Shown here: in pieces, positions 1 to 6,217 of the stretch | Numbering within the stretch: the first letter of the stretch is position 1 | Layout: every line of letters begins with the position of its first letter | Source of the DNA: Desulfocapsa sp. | GTDB taxonomy: Bacteria > Desulfobacterota > Desulfobulbia > Desulfobulbales > Desulfocapsaceae | Direction of reading: 5' to 3' | NCBI GenBank assembly: GCA_029934915.1 | Contig: JAOZLI010000145.1 | Coordinates: 1-6,991 of the forward strand | DNA: 6,991 bases | Position numbers and translations under genes: made by a program | The notes under the pieces: generated by a model | Seen by the model: the letters and a program-made list of their open reading frames with translations, nothing else | Database searches by the model: none | What the model was told of the DNA's origin: nothing

Positions 1-936
1 AATCTCTTTAGCCCGCTTCTTTACTTCAGCACAAACATCATTGATTTGCAAATAATGGGTAAAATTACCCTGAGACAGATTAACCCCGCCAAGACTGATG
101 CTCATTAGAGGAAATTTACACGCCACACCTTCCCTATTCTTAGAAAGGATGCAATTAGCAGTAACATCTTCAGCATCATAAAATCGCACAATTCCCTTAT
201 CAAATCTTTCGATGATAAACGCCACCACGGTATCAACTTCGTCATCCGGTACCAGCATAACAAAATCATCGCCCCCCACATGCCCCAAGAAACCAGCATC
301 ATTTTTAACCAGAGACAGAGAATCTTTTAGCAGGGTCGCTGTAAAGTGTATCCCTTCATCCCCCCTGGCAAAGCCGTACTTATCATTATAAGCCTTAAAG
401 TTATCCAGATCCGCATAGATAACAAAATCTTTACGAGATTCATCAAGAGAGGTCTGTATGGCCTTCTGGACACTGTTATTACCAGGCAACCCGGTGATAG
501 GATTTGCATCCATCGCTATTTTGTTAATACGACGCAACTCCAAAATAGCATTACGCAACTCTATCTGGTTCTTTACCCTGGCCCTTACCGTGGCGACATT
601 AAAAGGCTTGGTAATATAATCTGCTGCTCCAAGAGAGAACGCCCTGGCATCATCCAGACTTTCTGATACACCGGTTATAAAAATTACTGGAATTTCTTTT
701 GTTCGTTCATTTTTCTTCAACCATTTACACACTTCGTAGCCATCCATACCCGGCATCAGAATATCCAACAAAATAAGATCCGGTAAAGATTCTGACTGAC
801 ATTTTTCCAGTGCAATCTCTCCACTGGTAGCCGGAATGGTCGCATAATCATTCTTCAATGTTTCAATAAGCATACGAACATTTTCAGGTAAATCATCCAC
901 AATAAGGATTTTTGATTTTTTAGACTGATCGACCAT
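1..936 (-). CDS. Response regulator with GGDEF (diguanylate cyclase-type) domain, C-terminus outside window
   Basis: The frame is open for 312 codons from ATG at 936 to the window edge, with no stop, so the gene is partial. Residues 8-125 form a receiver domain: acidic pair D14/D15, phospho-acceptor D58 in LLDILMPGMDGYE, T88 and K110 in ITKPF. A helical linker (about 126-145) leads to a GGDEF domain from about 146. This contains D176 in YADLDNFK (metal site), N184 and D193 (positions that read guanine in diguanylate cyclases) and the signature GGDDF at 221-225 instead of GGDEF/GGEEF. No RxxD inhibitory site lies at the usual place before the signature (residues 212-215 are NDAG). The expected role is cytoplasmic c-di-GMP synthesis or c-di-GMP-linked signalling switched by phosphorylation. 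Activity is uncertain because of the E-to-D change. The start lies 4 nt after the kinase stop, with GGAG inside the kinase's last codons as ribosome site, so the two are probably translationally coupled and D58 is the likely phosphorelay target. Confidence 0.9.
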   Translation of the reverse strand, partial: MVDQSKKSKILIVDDLPENVRMLIETLKNDYATIPATSGEIALEKCQSESLPDLILLDILMPGMDGYEVCKWLKKNERTKEIPVIFITGVSESLDDARAFSLGAADYITKPFNVATVRARVKNQIELRNAILELRRINKIAMDANPITGLPGNNSVQKAIQTSLDESRKDFVIYADLDNFKAYNDKYGFARGDEGIHFTATLLKDSLSLVKNDAGFLGHVGGDDFVMLVPDDEVDTVVAFIIERFDKGIVRFYDAEDVTANCILSKNREGVACKFPLMSISLGGVNLSQGNFTHYLQINDVCAEVKKRAKEI

Positions 937-940
937 AATT

Positions 941-3760
941 CTATAGCTCCAGCACTTTTTTTTCAATTTCATCCAGACATAACAAGGCTTCCTGCTCTTT
1001 GAATTCTTCCAAAAGAAGTTCCAGGCGATCAACCTCTACAGTACAATCTGTTCCACCAAGCATTTCCCGCAAAGCTATAACGGCATCTATCGCGGCTCCA
1101 TAATCGTCAACAATAAGTTGCCGTAAATTTTCACAACAATCCCTCACTTTTTTGCTATTCAGTGCATCAGTCCCCTTGGAAGCCACAGATTCAGTACCTG
1201 TGGCAAAACCAAGACCCTCCAGTTTTTGTATTGACTGAGAAACAATATGAAGTTCTTTACTGAAATTTTGGCAAAGTTTATCCCGTTTTGGCAAATGTTT
1301 CTCATCCGCAGCCAGCTCCAGTTCACCTGCTGCCTGATGTAACTCCAAAGCACCAACGTTACCAGCACCACCCTTAAGCCGGTGAAGCAACTCCTTGGCC
1401 CTATCTATCCTGGATTCTTGCAGAGCACACACGATTTTCTTTTCACAACCCACGAATTTCCTGCGAAATGAAGACAATAAGTTCAGGTACAGAGTGGCAT
1501 TTCCCGCCACCCGCTTCAGGCCATTATGCAAATCAAGGCCGGGAAGCACAGACGGCAAGACAATCTGCGCTTCTTCATTGTTGGTTTCAGAAGCAGCATC
1601 CTCAACAACTCTCTGTCCAGGAGTAATCCACTTGACCAGTACAGCAAACAAAACATCCGGATCAAAAGGCTTTGTCACATGATCATTCATTCCAGCATCC
1701 AGACACTGCTGACGCTGACTGCTCAAGGCATGTGCGGTCATGGCAATAATCGGCACATTTTTATATGGCGATGCTGAATTACGGATTTCCTCAGTGGCAG
1801 TATAACCATCCATAACCGGCATTTGAACATCCATCAACACGAGATCGAAGCCAGTATGTAAATCAGGGAAAGCTACAGCATCAACAGCTTTTTGGCCATT
1901 ATCAACCACAGTAACAGCAAACTCCTCACTTCGTAGATATTCGGCAGCCACCTGCTGATTAATCTCATTATCTTCCACCAGCAGAATTGAGGCACCTCTC
2001 ACATCATCCAACCTCCGTTCATCGCTACTGTGCGGAGGTGCAAGGACTTCTGATTCAGTCACTGTAGCAACCTGTACCGTAAAAGAGAAAGTACTCCCGC
2101 CGTCAGGCTCACTGGCAACTGAAATTGCCCCCCCCATGATCCCAACCATTTCTTTACAGATTGTCAGGCCAAGACCTGTACCACCAAATTTTCGTGTGGT
2201 GGAACTGTCAGCCTGAGTAAAGGGATCAAAAAGATTTTTCATTTGATCTTTACTTAGGCCGATGCCACTGTCTTCCACTGAAAAATGCAAAAGGAGATAC
2301 TTGTCGTTTTTGACCTCACCCGGAACAATATCGACTCGAATATCCACCTGCCCGGTGTCCGTAAATTTTATGGCATTGGTGGTCAGATTTAACAACACCT
2401 GAAAAATACGCATGGAATCGCCCTTCAATAGCTGCGGAACGTTACTATTTGTGTGAAAGAACAGGCCAATACCCCTTTCTTCGGCAGCCTCCATGGCAAT
2501 GTTTTTTACATTACTCAAGACATCATCACATCGAAACACCGCTGACTCAATTTCCAGCATTCCAGCCTCGATTTTGGAGAAATCAAGAATATTATTTATG
2601 ATACCAAGCAGCACACTTGATGATGATTTAATTTTCATCATATAGTCGCACTGTTTTTCGGTCAAATTCGTTTTTAACACCAACCCGCCTAGCCCAACAA
2701 TGGCATTGAGCGGGGTGCGAATCTCATGACTCATGTTAGCCAGAAACTCACTCTTCGCAATATTGGCTGATTCTGCCTCCTGCCGGGAGCGTTCCAACTG
2801 TTGATAACTCTTTCTCAATTTACCCATCAAAAAATGTAGAAAAAGAGCGATACAGGCAATAACTGCCAAAGGTAGAAGATTATTAAAGACCTGGCGCCTG
2901 CTTTGCTTGACTAGAGAGGTCTGATCCATAAAGATACCCAGCTCCGCCAATAAAGAACCGGAGAAATCATTCAGAGGATGCAGCTTACCGACATAGGACG
3001 TACCTCCAAAAGACATCAGGCCATCCTGCGGATAGGGAACTGCTGCCGAGCTTAAATTACTAAGAATTGTATGATGGTTATCATTGTAGATAACAAAAGG
3101 AAAACCGGTTGATTCCGCCAAACGCTCGGCAATGCTCTGATTACCATCGACAAACCGAACCATGACCACATAACCGTATGTATCTCCCATATCGTGGTAA
3201 ATGGGCACAACACGTTTCATGACTGTCAACATGTCCGGTAATCCATCGACAGATTTTTTCAAATGGGAAACATTGTTAAAAAAAGCTGAAGAAAACCGTT
3301 CAAAGCTTGCCTTTCCCGGCATGCTTTCTACCAACTCCGCATAAGGTTCATGCGTAACACCCTCACCAACAATCCGATCGTTAGTGACTAGTAATTGTCT
3401 ATCTTCGTCAAGGAAAAACACCTCATCCAGGCTATGCTTTGAGGCAATAGTTTGCAACATCACCTGTATCGGTCTTAATTTGTCAAAATCCAGATAATAG
3501 ATTATTTTTTGTTCCTGCTCCCGAACAATACCACCGACGAAATCCAGCTCCCGCAATTCATAACGAATTACGGATGCGACAACAGCAAGCCGTTCTTCCA
3601 ATGCTGTTGTCACCATAGAAGAGGTAATACGCTTGTTTACAACAATCCCATACGCCCCATTCAACAAAGTAACGACAAGCAATAACACAAAAGTCAGGAA
3701 AGCAATCCGAAATACATTTGACTGCGGCGATTCGTCTTTATTACCGGTAGACTTGTTCAT
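941..3760 (-). CDS. Membrane hybrid sensor histidine kinase (periplasmic sensor, HisKA, HATPase, receiver, Hpt)
   Basis: A 939-aa multi-step phosphorelay kinase. Transmembrane segments lie at about 19-41 and 295-313 and enclose about 250 residues of predicted periplasmic sensor, Cache-like in size and position but not assigned by me. A short coiled linker (315-335) leads to HisKA with H345 in SHEIRTPLNA. The HATPase domain has N462 in LTTNAIKFT, D497 in DSGIGL and the GGTGLGL box at 526-532. The receiver domain (about 590-710) has E596/D597, D644 in LMDVQMPVMDG, T675 and K697. The Hpt domain (about 745-850) carries H793 in LLHRLKGGAG. A further helical region of unknown role runs to the end. 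Every catalytic residue I looked for is present, so a full H345-D644-H793 relay is expected, ending on the receiver of the next gene. ATG at 3760 is chosen because the first membrane helix follows directly; no good Shine-Dalgarno is visible. It lies 21 nt after the selenoprotein rhodanese gene, suggesting the sensor responds to that protein or its substrate. Confidence 0.95.
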   Translation of the reverse strand: MNKSTGNKDESPQSNVFRIAFLTFVLLLVVTLLNGAYGIVVNKRITSSMVTTALEERLAVVASVIRYELRELDFVGGIVREQEQKIIYYLDFDKLRPIQVMLQTIASKHSLDEVFFLDEDRQLLVTNDRIVGEGVTHEPYAELVESMPGKASFERFSSAFFNNVSHLKKSVDGLPDMLTVMKRVVPIYHDMGDTYGYVVMVRFVDGNQSIAERLAESTGFPFVIYNDNHHTILSNLSSAAVPYPQDGLMSFGGTSYVGKLHPLNDFSGSLLAELGIFMDQTSLVKQSRRQVFNNLLPLAVIACIALFLHFLMGKLRKSYQQLERSRQEAESANIAKSEFLANMSHEIRTPLNAIVGLGGLVLKTNLTEKQCDYMMKIKSSSSVLLGIINNILDFSKIEAGMLEIESAVFRCDDVLSNVKNIAMEAAEERGIGLFFHTNSNVPQLLKGDSMRIFQVLLNLTTNAIKFTDTGQVDIRVDIVPGEVKNDKYLLLHFSVEDSGIGLSKDQMKNLFDPFTQADSSTTRKFGGTGLGLTICKEMVGIMGGAISVASEPDGGSTFSFTVQVATVTESEVLAPPHSSDERRLDDVRGASILLVEDNEINQQVAAEYLRSEEFAVTVVDNGQKAVDAVAFPDLHTGFDLVLMDVQMPVMDGYTATEEIRNSASPYKNVPIIAMTAHALSSQRQQCLDAGMNDHVTKPFDPDVLFAVLVKWITPGQRVVEDAASETNNEEAQIVLPSVLPGLDLHNGLKRVAGNATLYLNLLSSFRRKFVGCEKKIVCALQESRIDRAKELLHRLKGGAGNVGALELHQAAGELELAADEKHLPKRDKLCQNFSKELHIVSQSIQKLEGLGFATGTESVASKGTDALNSKKVRDCCENLRQLIVDDYGAAIDAVIALREMLGGTDCTVEVDRLELLLEEFKEQEALLCLDEIEKKVLEL

Positions 3761-3781
3761 ATATTAACATGTTGAAAACAG

Positions 3782-4546
3782 TTACTTTGATTCATCAATT
3801 TCTCGTTCTTCCACAGTAAACCCCTCCATTTCCCAGCGAACAAGCCCCCCTTTCAACACTCCAAGAACATTAGTATAACCATTGGCAATGAGATATTTAG
3901 CGGCAAGAGGTGCCTGACGCATGGTCCAGTCGCTGAGAATTATCGGGCGATCCTTTGGCAACAGATACGCATCGTCAACCAAAGTGAGCAATGGAAAATT
4001 TTGGGAACCAACTATGAAGTTAGGATCTTTGACAAAATTACGGGGCCGTACATCTATCACCAGAATATCACCAAGACGAATACGCTCCTGCACCTCTGCC
4101 GGTCTAAGCTTATTAACTTTGATACCACTATATTTTTTATCAATATACAGGGGATAATTAAAGCTTCTCCACTCCGAAATCCCACCAGGAAACCAATAGA
4201 CAGAAGAATACCCTTCTTTAACCGCATACCTTGCGGCCTTTTCTGAATAAGGTCACCTGACTCCCATGCAATAAAAAATGAGCGAGATATCTTTGTCCTC
4301 CGGTAACAGAGATGACTTTTTTAATCTATCAATCGGAATACTTATTGAACCGGGAATATGATGCAATTCAAATTCAAGCTGACTTAAAACATTAATAAGC
4401 AACACTCCATCTTCCTTTTCCAGTAGAAGCTTTGTTTCCGGAGCAGTGATTCGCTGGTATGTTGTCGCTGCAAAAACCGGACAAGCAACCAGGGCAATTG
4501 CCCAAACGGCAATTAACAAGCAGCAGATGTTACATTTATGTCTCAT
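3782..4546 (-). CDS. Exported tandem-rhodanese protein with in-frame UGA, candidate selenoprotein
   Basis: Read as one gene with UGA at codon 98 as selenocysteine, the product is 254 aa ending in TAA. Residues 1-26 are a signal peptide with likely cleavage VFA|ATT; LVAC ending at C22 also fits a lipobox, though Pro at +2 is unusual. Rhodanese domain 1 (about 33-133) has the active loop FYCMGVRUPYSEKAA, with C93 and U98, then GYSSVYWFPGGISEW, a textbook rhodanese C-terminal half. Rhodanese domain 2 (about 143-245) has VIDVRPRNF and NGYTNVLGVLKGGLVRW but no cysteine at all, so it is probably structural or substrate-binding. The two halves are in the same frame, with no other stop and no frameshift. 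Related loops of the form YCxGxxCxxS carry Cys where the UGA is. The start at 4546 has AGGAG five nt upstream and opens the signal peptide; a GTG at 4573 is in frame but unsupported. The likely role is periplasmic sulfur or selenium/redox chemistry, possibly partnering the downstream kinase. Alternatives are a nonsense mutation or sequencing error, which I consider less likely given the SECIS-like hairpin. Confidence 0.8.
4212..4252 (-). promoter_or_regulatory. Candidate bacterial SECIS element
   Basis: Immediately 3' of the UGA the transcript can form an apical stem pairing 4238-4232 with 4226-4220: seven pairs, four of them G-C, one A-U and two G-U. The loop is AGGUA (4231-4227). The loop has G at its second position and starts 21 nt after the UGA, matching the known bacterial SECIS rule (small apical loop, G in the first two positions, roughly 16-37 nt from the UGA). 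It resembles the E. coli fdhF loop AGGUCU closed by GC pairs. A lower CCUU/AAGG helix (4252-4249 with 4215-4212) can start directly after the UGA, separated by an A-rich internal loop. Folding was done by eye only. Confidence 0.65.
4253..4255 (-). other. In-frame UGA, probable selenocysteine codon (residue 98)
   Basis: The codon interrupts an otherwise continuous rhodanese frame between GVR and PYSEKAA. It occupies the second position of a CxxxxC-like motif (C93, U98), where homologous loops carry Cys. murI and lolA in this window use TGA as an ordinary stop, so the code is not globally altered. Selenocysteine insertion requires SelA/SelB/SelC/SelD, which cannot be seen in this window. Confidence 0.75.
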
Positions 4547-4551
4547 AATCT

Positions 4552-4556
4552 CTCCT
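4552..4556 (-). promoter_or_regulatory. Ribosome binding site fixing the rhodanese start
   Basis: AGGAG lies five nt upstream of ATG at 4546. It decides between this ATG and the in-frame GTG at 4573, which has no comparable site and would put nine extra residues ahead of the signal peptide. Confidence 0.8.
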
Positions 4557-4606
4557 GAGTATCCCAAAGGCACGAAAAACGAAATGATAAAAAAAGCTTA
4601 TAAATA

Positions 4607-4635
4607 GGATTATTAAACAGCGCCTCAAAAGTCAA
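4607..4635 (-). promoter_or_regulatory. Possible sigma70-type promoter for the rhodanese-kinase-GGDEF operon
   Basis: On the minus strand TTGACT (4635-4630) matches the -35 consensus at five of six positions. After 17 nt comes TAATCC (4612-4607), a poor -10 inside an AT-rich stretch that offers other registers. This is the best -35 in the spacer upstream of the operon. The assignment is tentative. Confidence 0.3.
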
Positions 4636-4722
4636 GGAGAATAATTCACGCACTCACTCAAAACACTGTACTTACAGACAGTTAGAGCACAACAACGCGT
4701 ATCATAAATGAGAAGGAGAAAT

Positions 4723-4758
4723 ATGGTAAAAAGTACTCTAAAGCAGACAGGGGAGTAA
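4723..4758 (+). other. Tiny ORF (11 codons) with strong ribosome site, unlikely to be a real gene
   Basis: AGGAG followed four nt later by ATG opens an 11-codon frame, MVKSTLKQTGE, ending in TAA inside the left arm of the hairpin at 4752-4794. No gene follows on this strand, so it is not a classical leader peptide. It could be a relic of a deleted gene or chance. I do not recognise it. Confidence 0.15.
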
Positions 4759-4794
4759 TCACAGTTTATATAATAATAAGACCGTGACTACTCC
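4752..4794. terminator. Imperfect inverted repeat, possible terminator downstream of fmdB
   Basis: Arms GGAGTAATCAC (4752-4762) and GTGACTACTCC (4784-4794) pair at 10 of 11 positions around a 21-nt AT-rich loop. It sits about 30 nt beyond the stop of the minus-strand fmdB gene and upstream of the rhodanese operon, a sensible place for transcription to end. There is no T-run directly after the stem on either strand, so an intrinsic terminator is not well supported; it may instead be an RNA-end or protein-binding structure. Confidence 0.35.
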
Positions 4795-4823
4795 TGAATT
4801 GATAAGGGCTTGTTCAACAATAA

Positions 4824-5102
4824 CTACGCACTAGCATTCGCACAGGGGCAACTGCCACCACTTTTACACGGAGGTGCGGCAGCTGTACTGCTCTTTTCTT
4901 TCTTTTCTTTCTTTTCAGGCTTTGTAGAAGAATATCCATCGGCATACCAGCCACCGCCCTTCAATTGAAAAGAACTTCTGGACATAATTTTTTTCACAGG
5001 ACCTCCGCATTCAGGACAATCCTGCAAGGGGTCATCGGCCATTCGTTGCTGTACTTCGTGAACTTTTTCACATGCGGGACACTCGTATTCATAGACTGGC
5101 AT
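4824..5102 (-). CDS. FmdB-family zinc-ribbon regulatory-type protein
   Basis: A 92-aa protein starting MPVYEYECPAC, the hallmark opening of the FmdB zinc-ribbon family. The ribbon uses two CxxC knuckles, C8/C11 and C29/C32 (CPECGG), and continues with the family's typical KKIMSRSSFQLKGGGWYADGY. Family members are usually annotated as putative regulatory proteins after FmdB of the formylmethanofuran dehydrogenase operon; the molecular function is not established. Residues 61-70 are a Lys/Glu run encoded by a 9-nt tandem repeat. The tail carries C79, C85 and C87 (CKSGGSCPC), which could add a second metal or redox site. ATG at 5102 has GGAG six nt upstream. It stands alone on the minus strand, divergent from murI, with its own probable promoter. 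Confidence 0.9.
   Translation of the reverse strand: MPVYEYECPACEKVHEVQQRMADDPLQDCPECGGPVKKIMSRSSFQLKGGGWYADGYSSTKPEKKEKKEKSSTAAAPPCKSGGSCPCANASA
4894..4916 (-). repeat. 9-nt tandem repeat inside the FmdB gene
   Basis: On the plus strand TTTTCTTTC occurs twice in full and a third time in part. In the coding sense it gives repeated Glu-Lys-Lys codons. Such repeats can slip in replication, changing the length of the charged linker in three-residue steps without breaking the frame. Confidence 0.7.
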
Positions 5103-5132
5103 TTTGGACTCCGTATATTCTGAACAATTGCT

Positions 5133-5160
5133 ACTATATTATTTATGATAAACTCGTAAA
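5133..5160 (-). promoter_or_regulatory. Probable promoter of the fmdB gene
   Basis: On the minus strand TTTACG (5160-5155) and TATAGT (5138-5133) are separated by 16 nt. The -10 matches consensus at five of six positions, the -35 at four. Transcription would start near 5126, giving a leader of about 24 nt with GGAG just before ATG at 5102. Confidence 0.35.
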
Positions 5161-5227
5161 AAGTAAAATTCCAGATGGCTAAGTATTTATGAGTTTGTCG
5201 ACTTATTCTACAAACAACTCTCTATAA

Positions 5228-5392
5228 TTATTGAATTTCAGGCGGATTTACGCCTGTATGCAGTACAGAAGCTACTCTAACACCTGTTTCTGACATGTCA
5301 ACTCCTGAGACATTAGCAGGCAAAACACCCATCATTTCTTGACTTTTGCCTACGTCGGTGTAAGTATCCTGCAGATGTAAGGGGTTACCCAT
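5228..5392 (-). CDS. Unassigned small ORF, 54 aa or 22 aa depending on start
   Basis: ATG at 5392 opens a 54-codon frame ending in TAA at 5228; no ribosome site is visible at that start. An internal ATG at 5296 (codon 33) has AGGAG five nt upstream and would give a 22-residue peptide beginning MSETGVRVASVL. The C-terminal part (GVRVASVLHTGVNPPEIQ) reads like real protein rather than random sequence, with alternating valines, but I recognise no family. It could be a short real protein or the remnant of a larger gene. It runs in the same direction as fmdB, whose start is 125 nt further on. No membrane segment or cysteine is present. Confidence 0.3.
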   Translation of the reverse strand: MGNPLHLQDTYTDVGKSQEMMGVLPANVSGVDMSETGVRVASVLHTGVNPPEIQ

Positions 5393-5440
5393 ACAGACCA
5401 AGTTCGTATACCAAAATCTTTATCGTTTCAGGAAGCAAAC

Positions 5441-6217
5441 ATGATTGGAATTTTTGATTCAGGCATTGGAGGCATGACGGTCGCCCGGGCAATTGAACAG
5501 TTGCTCCCCGACCATCCTCTTATCTATTATGGTGATATAGCACGTACGCCCTATGGCCCTAAAAGCCCTCAAACCATAATTAATTATTCCATCCGCAATA
5601 CTGAATTCCTGCTGGACAAAGGGGCTAAACTAATTGTAATTGCCTGTAATTCTGCTTCATCTGTAGCAACAAAAATCCTACGCGAACGTTTTCGGGTACC
5701 GATTATCGAGGTAATAAGCCCGGCGGCAAGGCGAGCCACAGAAATAAGTAAAACTGGAAGAATTGGTGTTATCGGCACAAAAGCCACCGTCAAAAGTGGA
5801 ATCTACCAACAAACGATCAATGCTGAGAGACCTGACTTTAAAATATTTTCTCAGGCCTGCCCTTTACTCGTTCCACTGGTTGAAGAAAACTGGTTAAATA
5901 AACGGGAGACAAAGATGATTCTAAGACGTTATCTGCATCCCTTAAAAAACAAGCAGATCGATACGCTGGTACTTGGCTGTACCCATTATCCATTACTTAG
6001 CAATTTGATACAGGCACGAATCGGCAAGCGAGTACAACTTATTGACTCGTCCATCCAGACAGCCAGCTTCGTGCGCGAATACCTTGTACGGCACCCAGAG
6101 TGCAGCAGCGAACAGGCAAAGGCCAGCCATACGTATTACGCATCTGACTGTACTGAAACAGCCCTTAACGTGGCAGAACGAATCTTTCACCGTCCCATGG
6201 AGCTTATTGTTGCATGA
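5441..6217 (+). CDS. murI: Glutamate racemase
   Basis: A 258-aa cytoplasmic enzyme that interconverts L- and D-glutamate, supplying D-Glu for peptidoglycan. The N-terminus IGIFDSGIGGMTV carries the catalytic-loop D6 and S7. The two catalytic cysteines are C69 in IACNSAS and C180 in LGCTHYP. YYGDIARTPYG (29-39) and VPLVEEN (144-150) are also typical of the family. Length is at the short end of normal and nothing is missing. ATG at 5441 is supported by AGGAA six nt upstream. The stop TGA overlaps the next gene's ATG by four nt (ATGA), so murI and lolA are co-transcribed and probably translationally coupled. Confidence 0.96.
   Translation: MIGIFDSGIGGMTVARAIEQLLPDHPLIYYGDIARTPYGPKSPQTIINYSIRNTEFLLDKGAKLIVIACNSASSVATKILRERFRVPIIEVISPAARRATEISKTGRIGVIGTKATVKSGIYQQTINAERPDFKIFSQACPLLVPLVEENWLNKRETKMILRRYLHPLKNKQIDTLVLGCTHYPLLSNLIQARIGKRVQLIDSSIQTASFVREYLVRHPECSSEQAKASHTYYASDCTETALNVAERIFHRPMELIVA

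Larger units (their letters stand above)
5103..5440. other. Divergent intergenic spacer between fmdB and murI
   Basis: The 338 nt contain the likely fmdB promoter, an unassigned minus-strand small ORF (5228-5392), a perfect inverted repeat CAGGCG/CGCCTG at 5239-5256 with a six-nt loop, and a weaker GTTTGT/ACAAAC repeat at 5193-5215. On the plus strand TTGACT at 5339-5344 could be a -35 for murI, but TATCCT at 5365-5370 is 20 nt away, so no convincing murI promoter is seen. No RNA gene was recognised. Confidence 0.5.

Noticed and set aside
346..666. Plus-strand ORF of 106 codons and minus-strand ORFs at 105-302 and 327-509
   Set aside because: They lie entirely over the receiver-GGDEF gene, whose frame has all expected motifs. 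They are shadows.
1..936. Hybrid promiscuous (cGAMP-making) GGDEF enzyme of the Geobacter type
   Set aside because: The guanine-contacting aspartate (D193) is kept, whereas that enzyme type carries a small polar residue such as Ser there.
4253..4255. Genome-wide reassignment of UGA to an amino acid
   Set aside because: murI and lolA both end in TGA at the expected protein length, so UGA is a normal stop here.
3782..4573. Two separate genes or a nonsense-mutated pseudogene for the rhodanese
   Set aside because: The two halves are in the same frame, both well conserved, with no other stop or frameshift. The UGA sits at a Cys-type active-site position and a SECIS-like hairpin follows. The GTG at 4093 that would start the second half has no ribosome site and lies inside a domain.
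4547..4573. Upstream GTG start at 4573 for the rhodanese
   Set aside because: It has no ribosome site. ATG at 4546 has AGGAG at the right distance and begins a normal signal peptide.
5239..5256. CAGGCG/CGCCTG hairpin as a terminator
   Set aside because: The stem is short, there is no T-run on either side, and it lies within the codons of the small ORF.
5294..5364. A second UGA-interrupted frame on the plus strand (about 15 codons, TGA, then a few codons)
   Set aside because: The frame is very short, matches no redox motif, and overlaps the more protein-like minus-strand ORF. No selenoprotein context is visible.
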